Positions 1 to 9,276 of a stretch of 64,000 bases of DNA are shown here, one piece after another. Origin of the DNA: Halothiobacillus sp. (lineage in GTDB: Bacteria; Pseudomonadota; Gammaproteobacteria; Halothiobacillales; Halothiobacillaceae); contig JAGDVP010000018.1 in the NCBI GenBank assembly GCA_023255735.1, forward strand, positions 1 through 64,000, read 5' to 3'. Every line of letters starts with the position of its first letter. Position 1 is the first letter of the stretch. Under the pieces are notes generated by a model. That model worked only from the letters and a program-made list of their open reading frames with translations, was not told the origin of the DNA and made no database searches. The position numbers and the translations under genes were made by a program.

Positions 1-228
1 TGCAGATCAAAGAACTTGCGCCTGGCATGCGCCCAGCAACCAAGCTCGGTGATCCCTTGTTTGAATAAGGCTTTGTACCCGCCATCGGCCAGCGCGTGGG
101 CGCGGCTTGGGTGATGAACCCGGTGCGCAATCAGCCGGCGGCGCAAGCTCAGCCTCTATAGCGGCCCTATCCTCGGTCACATCATCTTCGAAGAGCTGCA
201 ATTGCTCGGGGCGAATCATGACAGCCAT
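1..228 (-). pseudogene. IS66 transposase (TnpC), internally deleted and frameshifted
   Basis: The reading frame starts at 228 with an IS66 transposase N-terminus (RPEQLQLFEDD, then an acidic IEAEL stretch). It then jumps to sequence from far downstream in the family. In another frame, from about 125 to the window edge, the minus strand encodes ALADGGYKALF followed by GCWAHARRKFFDL, the conserved block around the late catalytic domain. The roughly 250 residues that normally lie between these parts are missing, and the two parts are out of frame with each other. I infer an internal deletion with loss of function. The C-terminal remainder lies outside the window, so how far the damage extends is unknown. 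Confidence 0.8.
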
Positions 229-554
229 GCCCGCAACAGATGAGCGCAGGCATCAGCCGCCGCGGCGGGGCAGTGAACATGAATCTTGATTGCGCCTTTG
301 CGAATATCCAACTGGAGCGCATCAGCCGCAAGAACCGTTGCCGGGGATTCCAGCCGGATCGGCACCAGAGTCGGGGGCAATCGGGGTACCGTAGCGACCT
401 GCCGACGAATCCAGCGCCGCAAGAGATTGACATCGACCTCATGTGCTCGGGCTATTTCATCCACCGAAGCATCAGCGCTTTGACACAAAGCCACGACCCG
501 GGCTTTAAATTCGGCTGAATACTGCCGCCTACCACTCAAACCCTGCTGATTCAT
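216..554 (-). CDS. tnpA: IS66 family accessory protein TnpA (OrfA)
   Basis: A 112-residue protein with the IS66 OrfA pattern: RRQYSAEFKARVVALC followed by a helix-turn-helix region (SVDEIARAHEVDVNLLRRW), of the kind that binds the IS ends. I chose the ATG at 554 rather than the longer frame to 593 because GAGGTGG lies 5 nt before it and the family begins about here. Its stop overlaps the start of the transposase fragment at 228, the usual coupled arrangement. No TnpB gene lies between them, so either the element belongs to a subgroup lacking TnpB or the gene is lost. The protein itself looks intact. Confidence 0.85.
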   Translation of the reverse strand: MNQQGLSGRRQYSAEFKARVVALCQSADASVDEIARAHEVDVNLLRRWIRRQVATVPRLPPTLVPIRLESPATVLAADALQLDIRKGAIKIHVHCPAAAADACAHLLRAWLS

Positions 555-616
555 TAATACCACCTCACACAATAATGTGGGTGTCATCCTCAAGATTATT
601 CAACAAGGGTTCAAGG

Positions 617-636
617 TGGGGCGGCTGGATGCTTAC
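617..636 (-). repeat. IS66 terminal inverted repeat
   Basis: Read on the minus strand from 636, the sequence is GTAAGCATCCAGCCGCCCCA. The GTAAGC start and the following C-rich block resemble known IS66 ends. The first bases outside the element (637-644, GATTTACC) would be one copy of the expected 8-bp target duplication. Confidence 0.7.
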
Positions 637-768
637 GATTTACCCATCGGCACCGTAATGAGCCGTTTGGCACGCGGCCGCCTGGCCTTGGCAAGTTTAC
701 TGATCGACAACGCGAGTGCGCCCCAAGCGCGAGCCAAAACCGAGTGCCGCCTGAGGAGAGTGATATGA
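637..768 (+). pseudogene. ECF sigma factor, C-terminal remnant cut by IS66
   Basis: The frame running into the TGA at 766-768 encodes DLPIGTVMSRLARGR, the hallmark of the helix-turn-helix in region 4 of ECF (sigma-70 type 4) factors. A non-conserved tail of about 28 residues follows. Regions 2 and most of 4 are absent because the IS66 end lies directly upstream at 636. The stop overlaps the ATG of the anti-sigma gene at 765 (ATGA), the normal coupled sigma/anti-sigma order. The remnant cannot make a working sigma factor alone; the 5' part may survive on the far side of the IS. Confidence 0.85.
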
Positions 769-1481
769 ATACCGTCCACCGCGATCCCTCCCATGAGATA
801 CCCGTGTCGATTGAAGAAATTAACGCGTTTATCGACGATGAGCTCGTTCATGAAGATCGCCAGCGCGTGCGGGAAGCCTATCAAACGGTGCCCGCACCGA
901 CCCGCATGCCAAGCAAATGGCGCATTCGTGCGCTGGCGCCCAGCGCGCTGGCCGCAATGACCCTGCTCACGGTGGGCGCGTTGGCCGGCTGGTTTGCCAA
1001 TCAAATGGCCACGGCTAATGCCGGCACCTCGGCGGTCGCTTTGCTGCAAGCGGATCTTAGCCCGCGCCATCACCCCGAGAATAATCAAGCACCGGGCGGG
1101 CTTGAAAGCCCCGCAGCGCAGCCGCGCAATGTGATTTTGCGCTTGGGCTCCGATTCGCCAGAAAAATTCCAGAAAACCCTCACCCTGGTGACGCATTTAC
1201 TCAAAACTTCGGCCCAAGACCCTGCCTTTAAGCTTGAGGTGCTCACCAATTCGGATGGGCTAAATTTTCTACGCGCAGATACCTCACCCTACGCCAAACA
1301 AATTGAAGCGTTAATCGCGCGCTACCCGAATGTGCATTTTATGGTGTGCGGCACCAGTGTAAAAAATCTCGAAAAATCGGGCAAAAAGCTCAATTTATTG
1401 CCGAATGTGAGCATTACGGAATCTGCAGTCGAGCAAGTGGCTAAGCGCATGGGCGAAGGTTGGGCTTACGCCGCTATTTAG
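765..1481 (+). CDS. Membrane anti-sigma-like protein with C-terminal DsrE domain
   Basis: A 238-residue protein in three parts. Residues 15-45 (EEINAFIDDELVHEDRQRV) resemble the N-terminal helix of anti-sigma factors, without the zinc motif. Residues 57-79 form one membrane segment. Residues about 122-238 are a DsrE/DsrF-like domain, with Cys195 in FMVCGTSVKN and a GWAYAAI end. The start at 765 is preceded by AGGAGA at 753-758 and overlaps the stop of the broken sigma gene. A single membrane helix would put the DsrE domain in the periplasm. I infer a sensor that once held its ECF sigma factor at the membrane and responded to a sulfur or redox signal. With the sigma gene interrupted, expression and function are uncertain. 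Confidence 0.75.
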   Translation: MNTVHRDPSHEIPVSIEEINAFIDDELVHEDRQRVREAYQTVPAPTRMPSKWRIRALAPSALAAMTLLTVGALAGWFANQMATANAGTSAVALLQADLSPRHHPENNQAPGGLESPAAQPRNVILRLGSDSPEKFQKTLTLVTHLLKTSAQDPAFKLEVLTNSDGLNFLRADTSPYAKQIEALIARYPNVHFMVCGTSVKNLEKSGKKLNLLPNVSITESAVEQVAKRMGEGWAYAAI

Positions 1482-1503
1482 ATGACAAACGGAAACGAAC
1501 GCC

Positions 1504-1544
1504 TCATCAAGCCCTTGATGAAGGGCGGGGCGGGCCGCCCGCCC
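1504..1544. terminator. Two hairpins between convergent genes
   Basis: TCATCAA at 1504-1510 pairs with TTGATGA at 1515-1521. GGGCGGG at 1523-1529 can pair with CCCGCCC at 1538-1544. They lie between the anti-sigma gene and the converging transaldolase gene. Neither has a T-run, so intrinsic termination is only a guess. Confidence 0.3.
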
Positions 1545-1559
1545 AACAACCACAACCGC

Positions 1560-2657
1560 TCAACTATGGGCAATGGCTGTTAAAAGATCATCGAAGGCTT
1601 CTGCGAATAAATCTAAGCCCTCATTGAGTAATTGATGGCCAATGGCGCCATCCATATCAATGCCGAGCGCCGCGAGTTTTGCCCACACGGCGGTATCTTC
1701 GGCGAAGCGGGGTTTTAACATTGAGGCGATCCGGCCATGATCGGCAAATGCGCGCAAGGTGGCCTCAGGCAAGGTGTTAATGGTATTGGGGGCGATCAGG
1801 TTTTCCACATACAGCACATCAGAATACGCGGCATTTTTGGTGCCCGTGCTCGCCCACAACAAATATTGGCTGCGCGCACCGAGCTTGGCCAATTCGGCAA
1901 ATTCGCTGCTTTCAAATACCGCTTTGTAGTGCTGATAGGCCATGCCCCCCAGCGCCAACGCGGCTTTACCGCGCAGCGACAAAGCTTGCTCGCCCCCAAG
2001 CTCATTAAGCTTTTGATCGACCAAGGTATCGACCCGGCTCATGAATAAGCTCGCCACGGCGCGCACCTCGTGCAGTTCGCCCCCCCGCGTCTTGAGCGCT
2101 TTAAGGCCGCGCAGATAGGCAGCAAACACCGCTTTAACTTGTGCCAGTGAAAACATTAAGGTGACATTCACGCTAATACCCAGCCCGATGAGCTGCTCGA
2201 ACGCTTTGATGCCTTCATCGGTGGCAGGCACTTTAATGAGCAGATTCGGGCGATCGGCCAGCGCTTTGAGACGACTACCCGCAGCTACGGTGGCAGCGGC
2301 ATTATGGGCAATGCGCGGCGATTCTTCCCAGCTCACCCAGCCATCCATGCCGGCACTTTCATCCCAAATCGGGCGCAATAAATCACAGGCTTGCTGAATA
2401 TCACTGAGCACCAGATGCTCGTACACCGATTCGATGTCGTCATATTCCTCTTTGAGCGCGGCAATATCCGCCGTGTAATACGGGCTACCCACAATCGCTT
2501 TTTTAAAAATCGAGGGGTTTGAGGTGAGCCCACGAATGCCAAAACGAGCGATGAGCTCGGCTAACTGCCCCTCATTCAATAATTCGCGCGATAAATTATC
2601 CAGCCACAAGCTTTGGCCTTGGCTGGCATATAACAGGGTTAAGTCATTTTGAGACAT
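1560..2657 (-). CDS. tal: Transaldolase
   Basis: A 365-residue transaldolase of the longer bacterial class. It moves a three-carbon dihydroxyacetone unit between sedoheptulose 7-phosphate and glyceraldehyde 3-phosphate in the pentose phosphate pathway. Visible family blocks are LWLDNLSREL near the N-terminus, GLTSNPSIFKKAI, and LLIKVPATDEGIKA, which contains the Schiff-base lysine. I chose the ATG at 2657 because AGGAGG lies just upstream; the longer frame has no better site. It is the last gene of a likely sixA - rhombosortase - tal transcription unit, with gaps of 16 and 68 nt. Confidence 0.93.
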   Translation of the reverse strand: MSQNDLTLLYASQGQSLWLDNLSRELLNEGQLAELIARFGIRGLTSNPSIFKKAIVGSPYYTADIAALKEEYDDIESVYEHLVLSDIQQACDLLRPIWDESAGMDGWVSWEESPRIAHNAAATVAAGSRLKALADRPNLLIKVPATDEGIKAFEQLIGLGISVNVTLMFSLAQVKAVFAAYLRGLKALKTRGGELHEVRAVASLFMSRVDTLVDQKLNELGGEQALSLRGKAALALGGMAYQHYKAVFESSEFAELAKLGARSQYLLWASTGTKNAAYSDVLYVENLIAPNTINTLPEATLRAFADHGRIASMLKPRFAEDTAVWAKLAALGIDMDGAIGHQLLNEGLDLFAEAFDDLLTAIAHS

Positions 2658-2725
2658 TCCATCCTCCTCCTGAATTGATTCATCCATCATCAACGAAACG
2701 CAAGGCGTAATCGAATAGCGGTTAT

Positions 2726-3289
2726 TTATCGGCGGAAAAATAACAGCGCCAAAGCGATGAGTCCACCGGCCACCGCGCCATACAGATGCGCATCAACCAA
2801 AACCGGCACGCCCAATAATTTCGCCGTGCCCAAATCGCCAACGCGTTGCTCCCAAAGAATTTTTAAGGCAAGCGCGGCGAGCAATGCCACCCCCGCCAGC
2901 CATTCGCGGTGCGAGAGCAAGCGAATGGCGCTGGCCGCAAACAGGCCGTGCAAAATACCCGATAACCCGACATACCAACCCACCTGCGGATCGAGCAGCA
3001 GCAAGCCTAACCCCACACCCAGCCCACTGCCAATGAGCACAATCAAGTAACTGCGAGCCGATTCTAAATAGGCGGCCAGCGCTGTCCAAAGCAGCAAGCC
3101 TGCGCCATCGGAGGCCAAATGCCGCCAATTGGCATGCACGAAATTCCCTGTGAACACACGCCATAGCTGCCCATGCAGAATATCGCCTCGGGCATAGCGC
3201 AGCTCGCTGCCCCAATGCAGCAGCATAATCGCGACCGCAATTAAGATAATACTCAAGGTAATCAACCACTTTTGATTCGCATCGGTCAT
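2726..3289 (-). CDS. rrtA: Rhombosortase-like rhomboid serine protease
   Basis: A 187-residue inner-membrane protein of several hydrophobic helices. The rhomboid serine motif is GLSGILHG (Ser110), and the partner histidine is in VDAHLYGAVAGG (His168). The segment HANWRHLASDG near residue 52 matches the conserved loop of the family. The short length and the GLSG-x-LHG form fit rhombosortase, the protease that processes GlyGly-CTERM proteins exported by type II secretion. A full type II secretion operon lies at 40-52 kb, which supports that reading. A general rhomboid protease is the alternative. No GlyGly-CTERM substrate is seen in this window. Confidence 0.72.
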   Translation of the reverse strand: MTDANQKWLITLSIILIAVAIMLLHWGSELRYARGDILHGQLWRVFTGNFVHANWRHLASDGAGLLLWTALAAYLESARSYLIVLIGSGLGVGLGLLLLDPQVGWYVGLSGILHGLFAASAIRLLSHREWLAGVALLAALALKILWEQRVGDLGTAKLLGVPVLVDAHLYGAVAGGLIALALLFFRR

Positions 3290-3305
3290 AGGGTGAATCT
3301 CTTGA

Positions 3306-3812
3306 TTAATCGGCCAGCGCGCGCAAAATGCCCGGCGAGAGAAACCAAATTAACTGCCCCTTGCCGGCCGCGATGCCATCGGTAAAGCGGATAAGCGCGG
3401 CGCCGCCCTTTTTGAGCGGCATGTTGCCGTTGGCCTCGCCATAAACCAGGGTTTCAAGCAGCTGGCTTAAACTCGGCTCATGGCCAATCAGCGCCATGCC
3501 TTCCACGCGCGGCTGCTTGCGTAACCAATCAATCAACAGGCTGGCCGGCACCTCGGGGGCGAGCAATGCCTCGGTTTCAAACTGCCGAATCTCAAGCGTG
3601 GGCGCTAAAATCTCGGCCGTTTGCTGGGCGCGCACTAAGGGGCTCGCAATTAAGCGCTCAACAGGCAGGGCGAGGGTCATCAAACCGCGGGCGGCATGCT
3701 GCATCCGCTCAACACCCCGGGGCGTTAAAGGCCTAAGTTCATCGGGCTGATGGGTGCGTTCAAAAATTTCCCGCGCTTCGGCGGGGGCGTGGCGAATGAG
3801 TAATACATCCAT
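3306..3812 (-). CDS. sixA: Phosphohistidine phosphatase SixA
   Basis: A 168-residue histidine-phosphatase-superfamily protein. The phosphate-accepting motif is RHA at residues 7-9 (normally RHG in mutases, RHA or RHG in SixA), and the second catalytic histidine is His111 in LIGHEPS. SixA proteins remove phosphate from histidine in phosphotransfer proteins of signalling or PTS-like systems. The size matches the family. It heads the minus-strand unit with the rhombosortase-like and transaldolase genes; I see no functional link among the three. Confidence 0.88.
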   Translation of the reverse strand: MDVLLIRHAPAEAREIFERTHQPDELRPLTPRGVERMQHAARGLMTLALPVERLIASPLVRAQQTAEILAPTLEIRQFETEALLAPEVPASLLIDWLRKQPRVEGMALIGHEPSLSQLLETLVYGEANGNMPLKKGGAALIRFTDGIAAGKGQLIWFLSPGILRALAD

Positions 3813-3975
3813 GGCGACTTAAACTCGATGCAATTTGGTATTGGCTCATGCTAACACCGAAATTTCGGCATTATCGTGACATTTTGTGCTGTTTTTCTGC
3901 CAAGGCCGCGCCGCATGCCCTAGCGCGCACCCGTTGGATGAGTGTGGCCAGCTCCGCTGGGGCGGGTTGTTCGGG

Positions 3976-5847
3976 TTAGTCGTGAAGGCTCAGCCATTCT
4001 TGCTCTAGAGCTAAATGCTCGGCGGCCAAAGCCTCGCGCTGGTGGGTTTTGGCTTGTAGCGGCGCGGGATTTGAGTTTTGATACAGCATGGGGTCAGCAA
4101 GCTCCGCGTCAATTGCCTGCAAGCTGTGCACCAGCGCACTTAAACGATGCTCGATTTCTTCTATCCGTTTTTTCAGGCGTTTATCCAAACTTGCCGCTGT
4201 TTTGGGCATGATTTTTTCTGCCACCACGGGCGCCGCTTTGACCGCATCGTTGGGTTTATTGATCACATTGGCCGCCCGGCGCTCCTCGGTGAGTGCGCGG
4301 CGATAATCTTCCAAATCGCCATCGAATGGCGCTACCTTTCCGGCATACACCCGCCAAAAGCCATCGCAAACCATCTCGATTAAGCTGCGGTCATGCGATA
4401 CCACAACCAATGCGCCCTCAAAGGTTTGCAGTGCGCTGGCCAGCGATTCACGCATTTCCAAATCCAAATGGTTGGTGGGTTCATCTAAGAGAAGCAAATT
4501 GGGCGCTTGCCAAACAAGCAGCGCCAGCGCAAGCCGCGCTTTTTCTCCGCCGGAGAAGGGCTCAATGACTTCAAACGCGCGATCACCCACAAAACCAAAG
4601 CCGCCCAAAAAGCTGCGGACTTCTTGCGTACTGGCGCGCCCGGCAATGCGCTCGAGTGCCGACATGGGCGTGTCACGCGGGTCAAGCTGCTCTAATTGAT
4701 GCTGGGCGTAATAGCCAATTTTAACGCCCGAGGAAACAAACAATTGCCCCGACATGGGCCGCTCCGCCCCGCCCAGCACCCGCATGAGTGTGGTTTTACC
4801 GGCGCCATTAGAACCCAAAAGCCCGATACGATCGCCCGCCCGCACCGTGAGCTCAATATCTTTAAGCAACACGTTGCCGTTATAACCCAAATTAATGTGT
4901 TCCATCGTGAGCAAGGGATCGGGGGCATTCGGTGCTTTCTTAAACTGAAAACTAAACGAACTATCGGCATGGGTGGCCGCCAATATCGGCAAACGCGCTA
5001 ATGCCTTAATGCGGCTTTGGGCTTGCTTGGCTTTGCTGGCCTGCGCCCGGAAACGATCAACAAACGCATTTAAATGGGCGCGTTCACGCTCGATTTTCGC
5101 TGAAAATGCCGCATTTTGCGCTTGGCGTTCGGCACGCATCGACTCAAACCCACTGTAATTACTGGTGTACACCGTGAGGGCTTTGTTCTCAATGTGCGCA
5201 ATATGCGTACACACCTGATCGAGAAAATCCCGATCGTGCGAGACCACCACTAAGCTGCCGGGATAACTAATTAACCACTGCTCAAGCCAAAATACAGCAT
5301 CTAAATCCAAATGGTTGGTGGGCTCATCGAGCAACATAATATCGCTGGGGGCCAGCAGGGCGCGCGCTAGGTTAATGCGCATCCGCCAGCCGCCCGAAAA
5401 CGAGCGCACCGGTCGATCAATCGCATCGGGCGCAAAGCCCAGCCCATCGAGCAAGCGCGCCGCCCGCGCCCGCGCAGAAAAGCCATCAATGGCATCTAAA
5501 TCGTGGTACAGCGTGGCGAGCGCCATGCCATCTTCGGCCAGTTCAGCAAGCTCAATGGCCTTGGCAATTCGGGCATATTCCGCATCGCCCGACAGCACGC
5601 TTTCGACCGCGCTCACGTCGATATCGTCCATCTCTTGCGCCACGGTGGATAAACGCTGCCCGCCCGCGCGCTCCACCTCGCCGGTATCCGGCGCGAGCTT
5701 GCCCTCCAATAGCGCCAACAAACTGGATTTGCCCGTGCCATTGCGCCCAACTAAGCCTAAGCGGTAGCCCGGCTGCAAGGTGAGATTCGCATTTTCAAGA
5801 AGGAGCTGGGTGCCGCGCCGCAGGCTAACGGATTTAAGTTGAATCAT
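3976..5847 (-). CDS. yheS: ABC-F family ATPase, YheS-type
   Basis: A 623-residue soluble protein with two ABC ATPase domains and no membrane segments. Walker A motifs are GRNGTGKSS (about residue 35) and GSNGAGKTT (about 345). Each domain has an SGG signature and a DEPTNHLDLD or DEPTNHLDLE Walker B. Between them is the charged ABC-F linker (FVDRFRAQASKAKQAQSRIKAL), and a coiled-coil-like C-terminal tail follows. Sequence and length match YheS, one of the ribosome-associated ABC-F factors that relieve stalled translation. It has its own upstream region after position 5847. Confidence 0.92.
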   Translation of the reverse strand: MIQLKSVSLRRGTQLLLENANLTLQPGYRLGLVGRNGTGKSSLLALLEGKLAPDTGEVERAGGQRLSTVAQEMDDIDVSAVESVLSGDAEYARIAKAIELAELAEDGMALATLYHDLDAIDGFSARARAARLLDGLGFAPDAIDRPVRSFSGGWRMRINLARALLAPSDIMLLDEPTNHLDLDAVFWLEQWLISYPGSLVVVSHDRDFLDQVCTHIAHIENKALTVYTSNYSGFESMRAERQAQNAAFSAKIERERAHLNAFVDRFRAQASKAKQAQSRIKALARLPILAATHADSSFSFQFKKAPNAPDPLLTMEHINLGYNGNVLLKDIELTVRAGDRIGLLGSNGAGKTTLMRVLGGAERPMSGQLFVSSGVKIGYYAQHQLEQLDPRDTPMSALERIAGRASTQEVRSFLGGFGFVGDRAFEVIEPFSGGEKARLALALLVWQAPNLLLLDEPTNHLDLEMRESLASALQTFEGALVVVSHDRSLIEMVCDGFWRVYAGKVAPFDGDLEDYRRALTEERRAANVINKPNDAVKAAPVVAEKIMPKTAASLDKRLKKRIEEIEHRLSALVHSLQAIDAELADPMLYQNSNPAPLQAKTHQREALAAEHLALEQEWLSLHD

Positions 5848-6043
5848 GGGGAGTGTCTTGGGTGAAAAAATATGCGCGAAAGGATAACGCGTTTTGCCCG
5901 AAGGCTCTATGACGTATTCACGTCGGCACTTGGGCTATAAAATCAAAAAGCACTTGAAAAATCCAAGGTTTCTTTCGGGGTTCATTTATCGAATCACTCG
6001 CCCCATTGGTTCAATAACAACGAAACAATGTCCCTTGACGCCG

Positions 6044-6601
6044 CTAAAAGAACCCCAGCCACCACAACCGCAGGCGAATGCCCCAGGGGCTGGTGATGCC
6101 GGTTTCTGCCATGGCGATACGGCCATCGGGGCCTAAGAAAAACAAGGTGGGGGTTACACCCACGCCAAATTGGCGGGCGATTTGGCCGTCGGGGTCGTTG
6201 ATGACGGTTAAGTGATTCAGTTGATTTTGCGCCAAATACGCCCGCACCTCGTCCGCGCTGCCTGATTGCAGGGCGATGGTAAAAATCTGCTCGGTTTTAG
6301 CCAAATTATTGAGCCACGGCAGCTCGACATGGCACACGCCGCACCACGTCGCCCAGAACACGATCAGAGTGGGTTTACCATCGGCCGCTATGGTTGCGGT
6401 GCCGCCATTCACTGTGGGCGCGGTGATGGCGGGCAAGGGGTGGGCGGCAAACTCGGCGGGAATGTTGGGTGCCATCAAGGCGCGCACGACCCAAAAAATG
6501 CCGATAAATATAGCCAGTTCCAGCAACCATAGCCCGCGGCGGCGTTTTTTTGCCTTGGCGGGTGGGGGTGGTTCGGGGGCGATGGGTGGGTTATCGGGCA
6601 T
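6044..6601 (-). CDS. Membrane-anchored TlpA/ScsD-like thioredoxin
   Basis: A 185-residue protein with a basic proline-rich N-terminus, one membrane helix at residues 23-42 and a thioredoxin fold after it. The redox motif is WATWCGVC (Cys87, Cys90), and the cis-proline loop is GVTPTLFFLGPDG. The domain should face the periplasm and act as a disulfide reductase or oxidase, like ScsD or TlpA. The start at 6601 was chosen from the membrane topology; upstream sequence in the same frame is proline- and arginine-rich and looks non-coding. It diverges from coaBC with a 78-nt gap. Its partner protein is unknown. Confidence 0.8.
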   Translation of the reverse strand: MPDNPPIAPEPPPPAKAKKRRRGLWLLELAIFIGIFWVVRALMAPNIPAEFAAHPLPAITAPTVNGGTATIAADGKPTLIVFWATWCGVCHVELPWLNNLAKTEQIFTIALQSGSADEVRAYLAQNQLNHLTVINDPDGQIARQFGVGVTPTLFFLGPDGRIAMAETGITSPWGIRLRLWWLGFF

Positions 6602-6679
6602 GGGGCACGGCCTGTTTTTTGATGGGGGCTGGTACACTAGCGTGCATCTTAAACGCTTTGGTTTGAAGGCAGGCAGCGC

Positions 6680-7861
6680 ATGCGGATTTTGGTTGGAATT
6701 AGCGGCGGCATTGCGGCATATAAAGCCATTACGCTGGTGCGGCGGCTGCGGGATGCGGGGTGCGAGGTGCAGGTGGTGCTTACCGAATCGGCTGCCCAGT
6801 TTGTGACCCCACTCAGCCTGCAGGCGGTATCCGGCGCGCCCGTGCGGTCGAGCTTGTTTGATGCAGCCGCCGAAGCGGGGATGGATCACATTGCGCTGGC
6901 GCGCTGGGCCGATCAGGTCATTATTGCACCTGCCTCGGCCGATGTGCTGGCGCGCATGGCCAATGGTATGGCGAACGATTTACTCACCACTTTGGTTTTG
7001 GCGACGAGCGCGCCGGTTTCCGTCGCGCCCGCCATGAACCGGCAAATGTGGGCGCATCCGGCGGTGCAGGTCAACATCGCAACGCTCAAAGCGCGCGGGG
7101 TGCGCGTAATTGGCCCCGCCTCGGGCGCTCAGGCCTGCGGCGAGCTGGGGGCGGGGCGGATGGAAGAACCGGAGGCCATCGCAAGCGCGCTGCTGGCACC
7201 GACTTCTTCAGTCAATTGGCAGGGGAAAAGGGTGGTAATTACAGCGGGCGGCACGCGCGAACCGATTGATCCGGTGCGATTTATTGCCAATCGCTCGTCG
7301 GGAAAAATGGGCTTTGCACTCGCGGCAAGCGCGCAGGCGGCCGGTGCGGCCGTCACGCTGATTTGTGGCCCGAACGCGTTGCCCACCCCCTCAGGCGTGA
7401 CACGCATTGAGGTTGAAACCGCGCTTGAAATGCAGGCTGCGGTGATGGGCGTGGCGCAGATGGATGTGTTTATCGGCGCGGCAGCGGTGGCCGATTACCG
7501 AGTAGCAGAGCCAGCCACGCATAAAATTAAAAAAATAATTGATGCCGATACACTCACGCTCACGCTCGTGAAAAACCCGGATATTATTCGCACCGTGGCA
7601 CTGCGCCAGCCCAAACCCTTCGTGGTGGGGTTTGCCGCCGAAACTGAGCAGCTCAATCACTACGCCCACCAAAAGCGCGTGGCCAAGGGGATGGATATGA
7701 TCTGCGCCAATTGGGTGGGCGATGGTTTGGCGTTCGATCAGCCCGATAACGCGCTCACCGTGCTCTGGGCAGGCGGCGAACACCGCTTGATGCGGGCAGA
7801 AAAATTCACCCTCGCCGTTCAATTAGTTGAATTAATTAACCAAGTTATGAAACAGAGCTAA
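6680..7861 (+). CDS. coaBC: Bifunctional CoaBC (PPC decarboxylase / PPC synthetase)
   Basis: A 393-residue fusion enzyme for two coenzyme A steps. The N-terminal flavoprotein half ([10 protein letters not shown], the APAMNRQMW motif) decarboxylates phosphopantothenoylcysteine. The C-terminal half, beginning at [17 protein letters not shown] about residue 185, joins cysteine to 4'-phosphopantothenate using CTP. Length is normal for the family. It is followed after 2 nt by dut and then argB on the same strand, a common gammaproteobacterial order. Confidence 0.96.
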   Translation: MRILVGISGGIAAYKAITLVRRLRDAGCEVQVVLTESAAQFVTPLSLQAVSGAPVRSSLFDAAAEAGMDHIALARWADQVIIAPASADVLARMANGMANDLLTTLVLATSAPVSVAPAMNRQMWAHPAVQVNIATLKARGVRVIGPASGAQACGELGAGRMEEPEAIASALLAPTSSVNWQGKRVVITAGGTREPIDPVRFIANRSSGKMGFALAASAQAAGAAVTLICGPNALPTPSGVTRIEVETALEMQAAVMGVAQMDVFIGAAAVADYRVAEPATHKIKKIIDADTLTLTLVKNPDIIRTVALRQPKPFVVGFAAETEQLNHYAHQKRVAKGMDMICANWVGDGLAFDQPDNALTVLWAGGEHRLMRAEKFTLAVQLVELINQVMKQS

Positions 7862-7863
7862 CT

Positions 7864-8319
7864 ATGCACTCCATTCAAGTTAAATGGCTGGACCCCCGCT
7901 TGGGGATAAGCATCCCCCGCCCCGAGTACGCCACGGCGGGTTCAGCGGGCTTAGATTTGCGCGCGTGCTTAAGTGCGCCCTTAACTTTGGCTCCCGGTGC
8001 CACCGAGCTGATTCCCACCGGCATGGCCATGCACATTAGCGACCCGGGTTTGGCGGCGATGATTTTGCCGCGCTCCGGTCTTGGGCATAAGCACGGCATT
8101 GTTTTAGGCAATTTGGTGGGGCTGATTGATTCCGATTACCAAGGCCAGCTGTTTGTCTCCATCTGGAACCGCGGCCATACGCCGTTCACCATTGAAATTG
8201 GTGAGCGCATCGCCCAGCTCGTGGTGGTGCCGGTGGTGCAGGTGGCGTTTGAGACGGTGGATGAGTTTGGCGCCAGCCATCGCGGCACGGGTGGTTTTGG
8301 CCACACGGGTCGTGCTTAA
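7864..8319 (+). CDS. dut: dUTP diphosphatase
   Basis: A 151-residue trimeric dUTPase that turns dUTP into dUMP and pyrophosphate, keeping uracil out of DNA and supplying dTMP synthesis. All family motifs are present: GSAGLDLRA near the N-terminus, [11 protein letters not shown], the [11 protein letters not shown] block, and the C-terminal [11 protein letters not shown] arm that closes the active site. It begins 2 nt after coaBC and is probably translated from the same message. Confidence 0.96.
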   Translation: MHSIQVKWLDPRLGISIPRPEYATAGSAGLDLRACLSAPLTLAPGATELIPTGMAMHISDPGLAAMILPRSGLGHKHGIVLGNLVGLIDSDYQGQLFVSIWNRGHTPFTIEIGERIAQLVVVPVVQVAFETVDEFGASHRGTGGFGHTGRA

Positions 8320-9255
<936 letters not shown>

Positions 9256-9276
9256 GCGCGGGCTTGCCTGCCGATT

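Larger units (their letters stand above)
1..636 (-). mobile_element. IS66-family insertion sequence, one end, partial
   Basis: This is the tnpA-proximal end of an IS66-family element; the other end lies outside the window. The terminus is placed at 636 because the minus strand starts there with GTAAGC, and IS66 family ends characteristically begin GTAA. The element carries an IS66 OrfA-type gene at 216-554 and a damaged transposase gene at 1-228, both on the minus strand. Immediately outside the terminus, coding sequence for the C-terminus of an ECF sigma factor resumes at 637, so the insertion is inside a former gene. IS66 elements usually make an 8-bp target duplication, but the other copy is not visible here. 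Confidence 0.85.
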
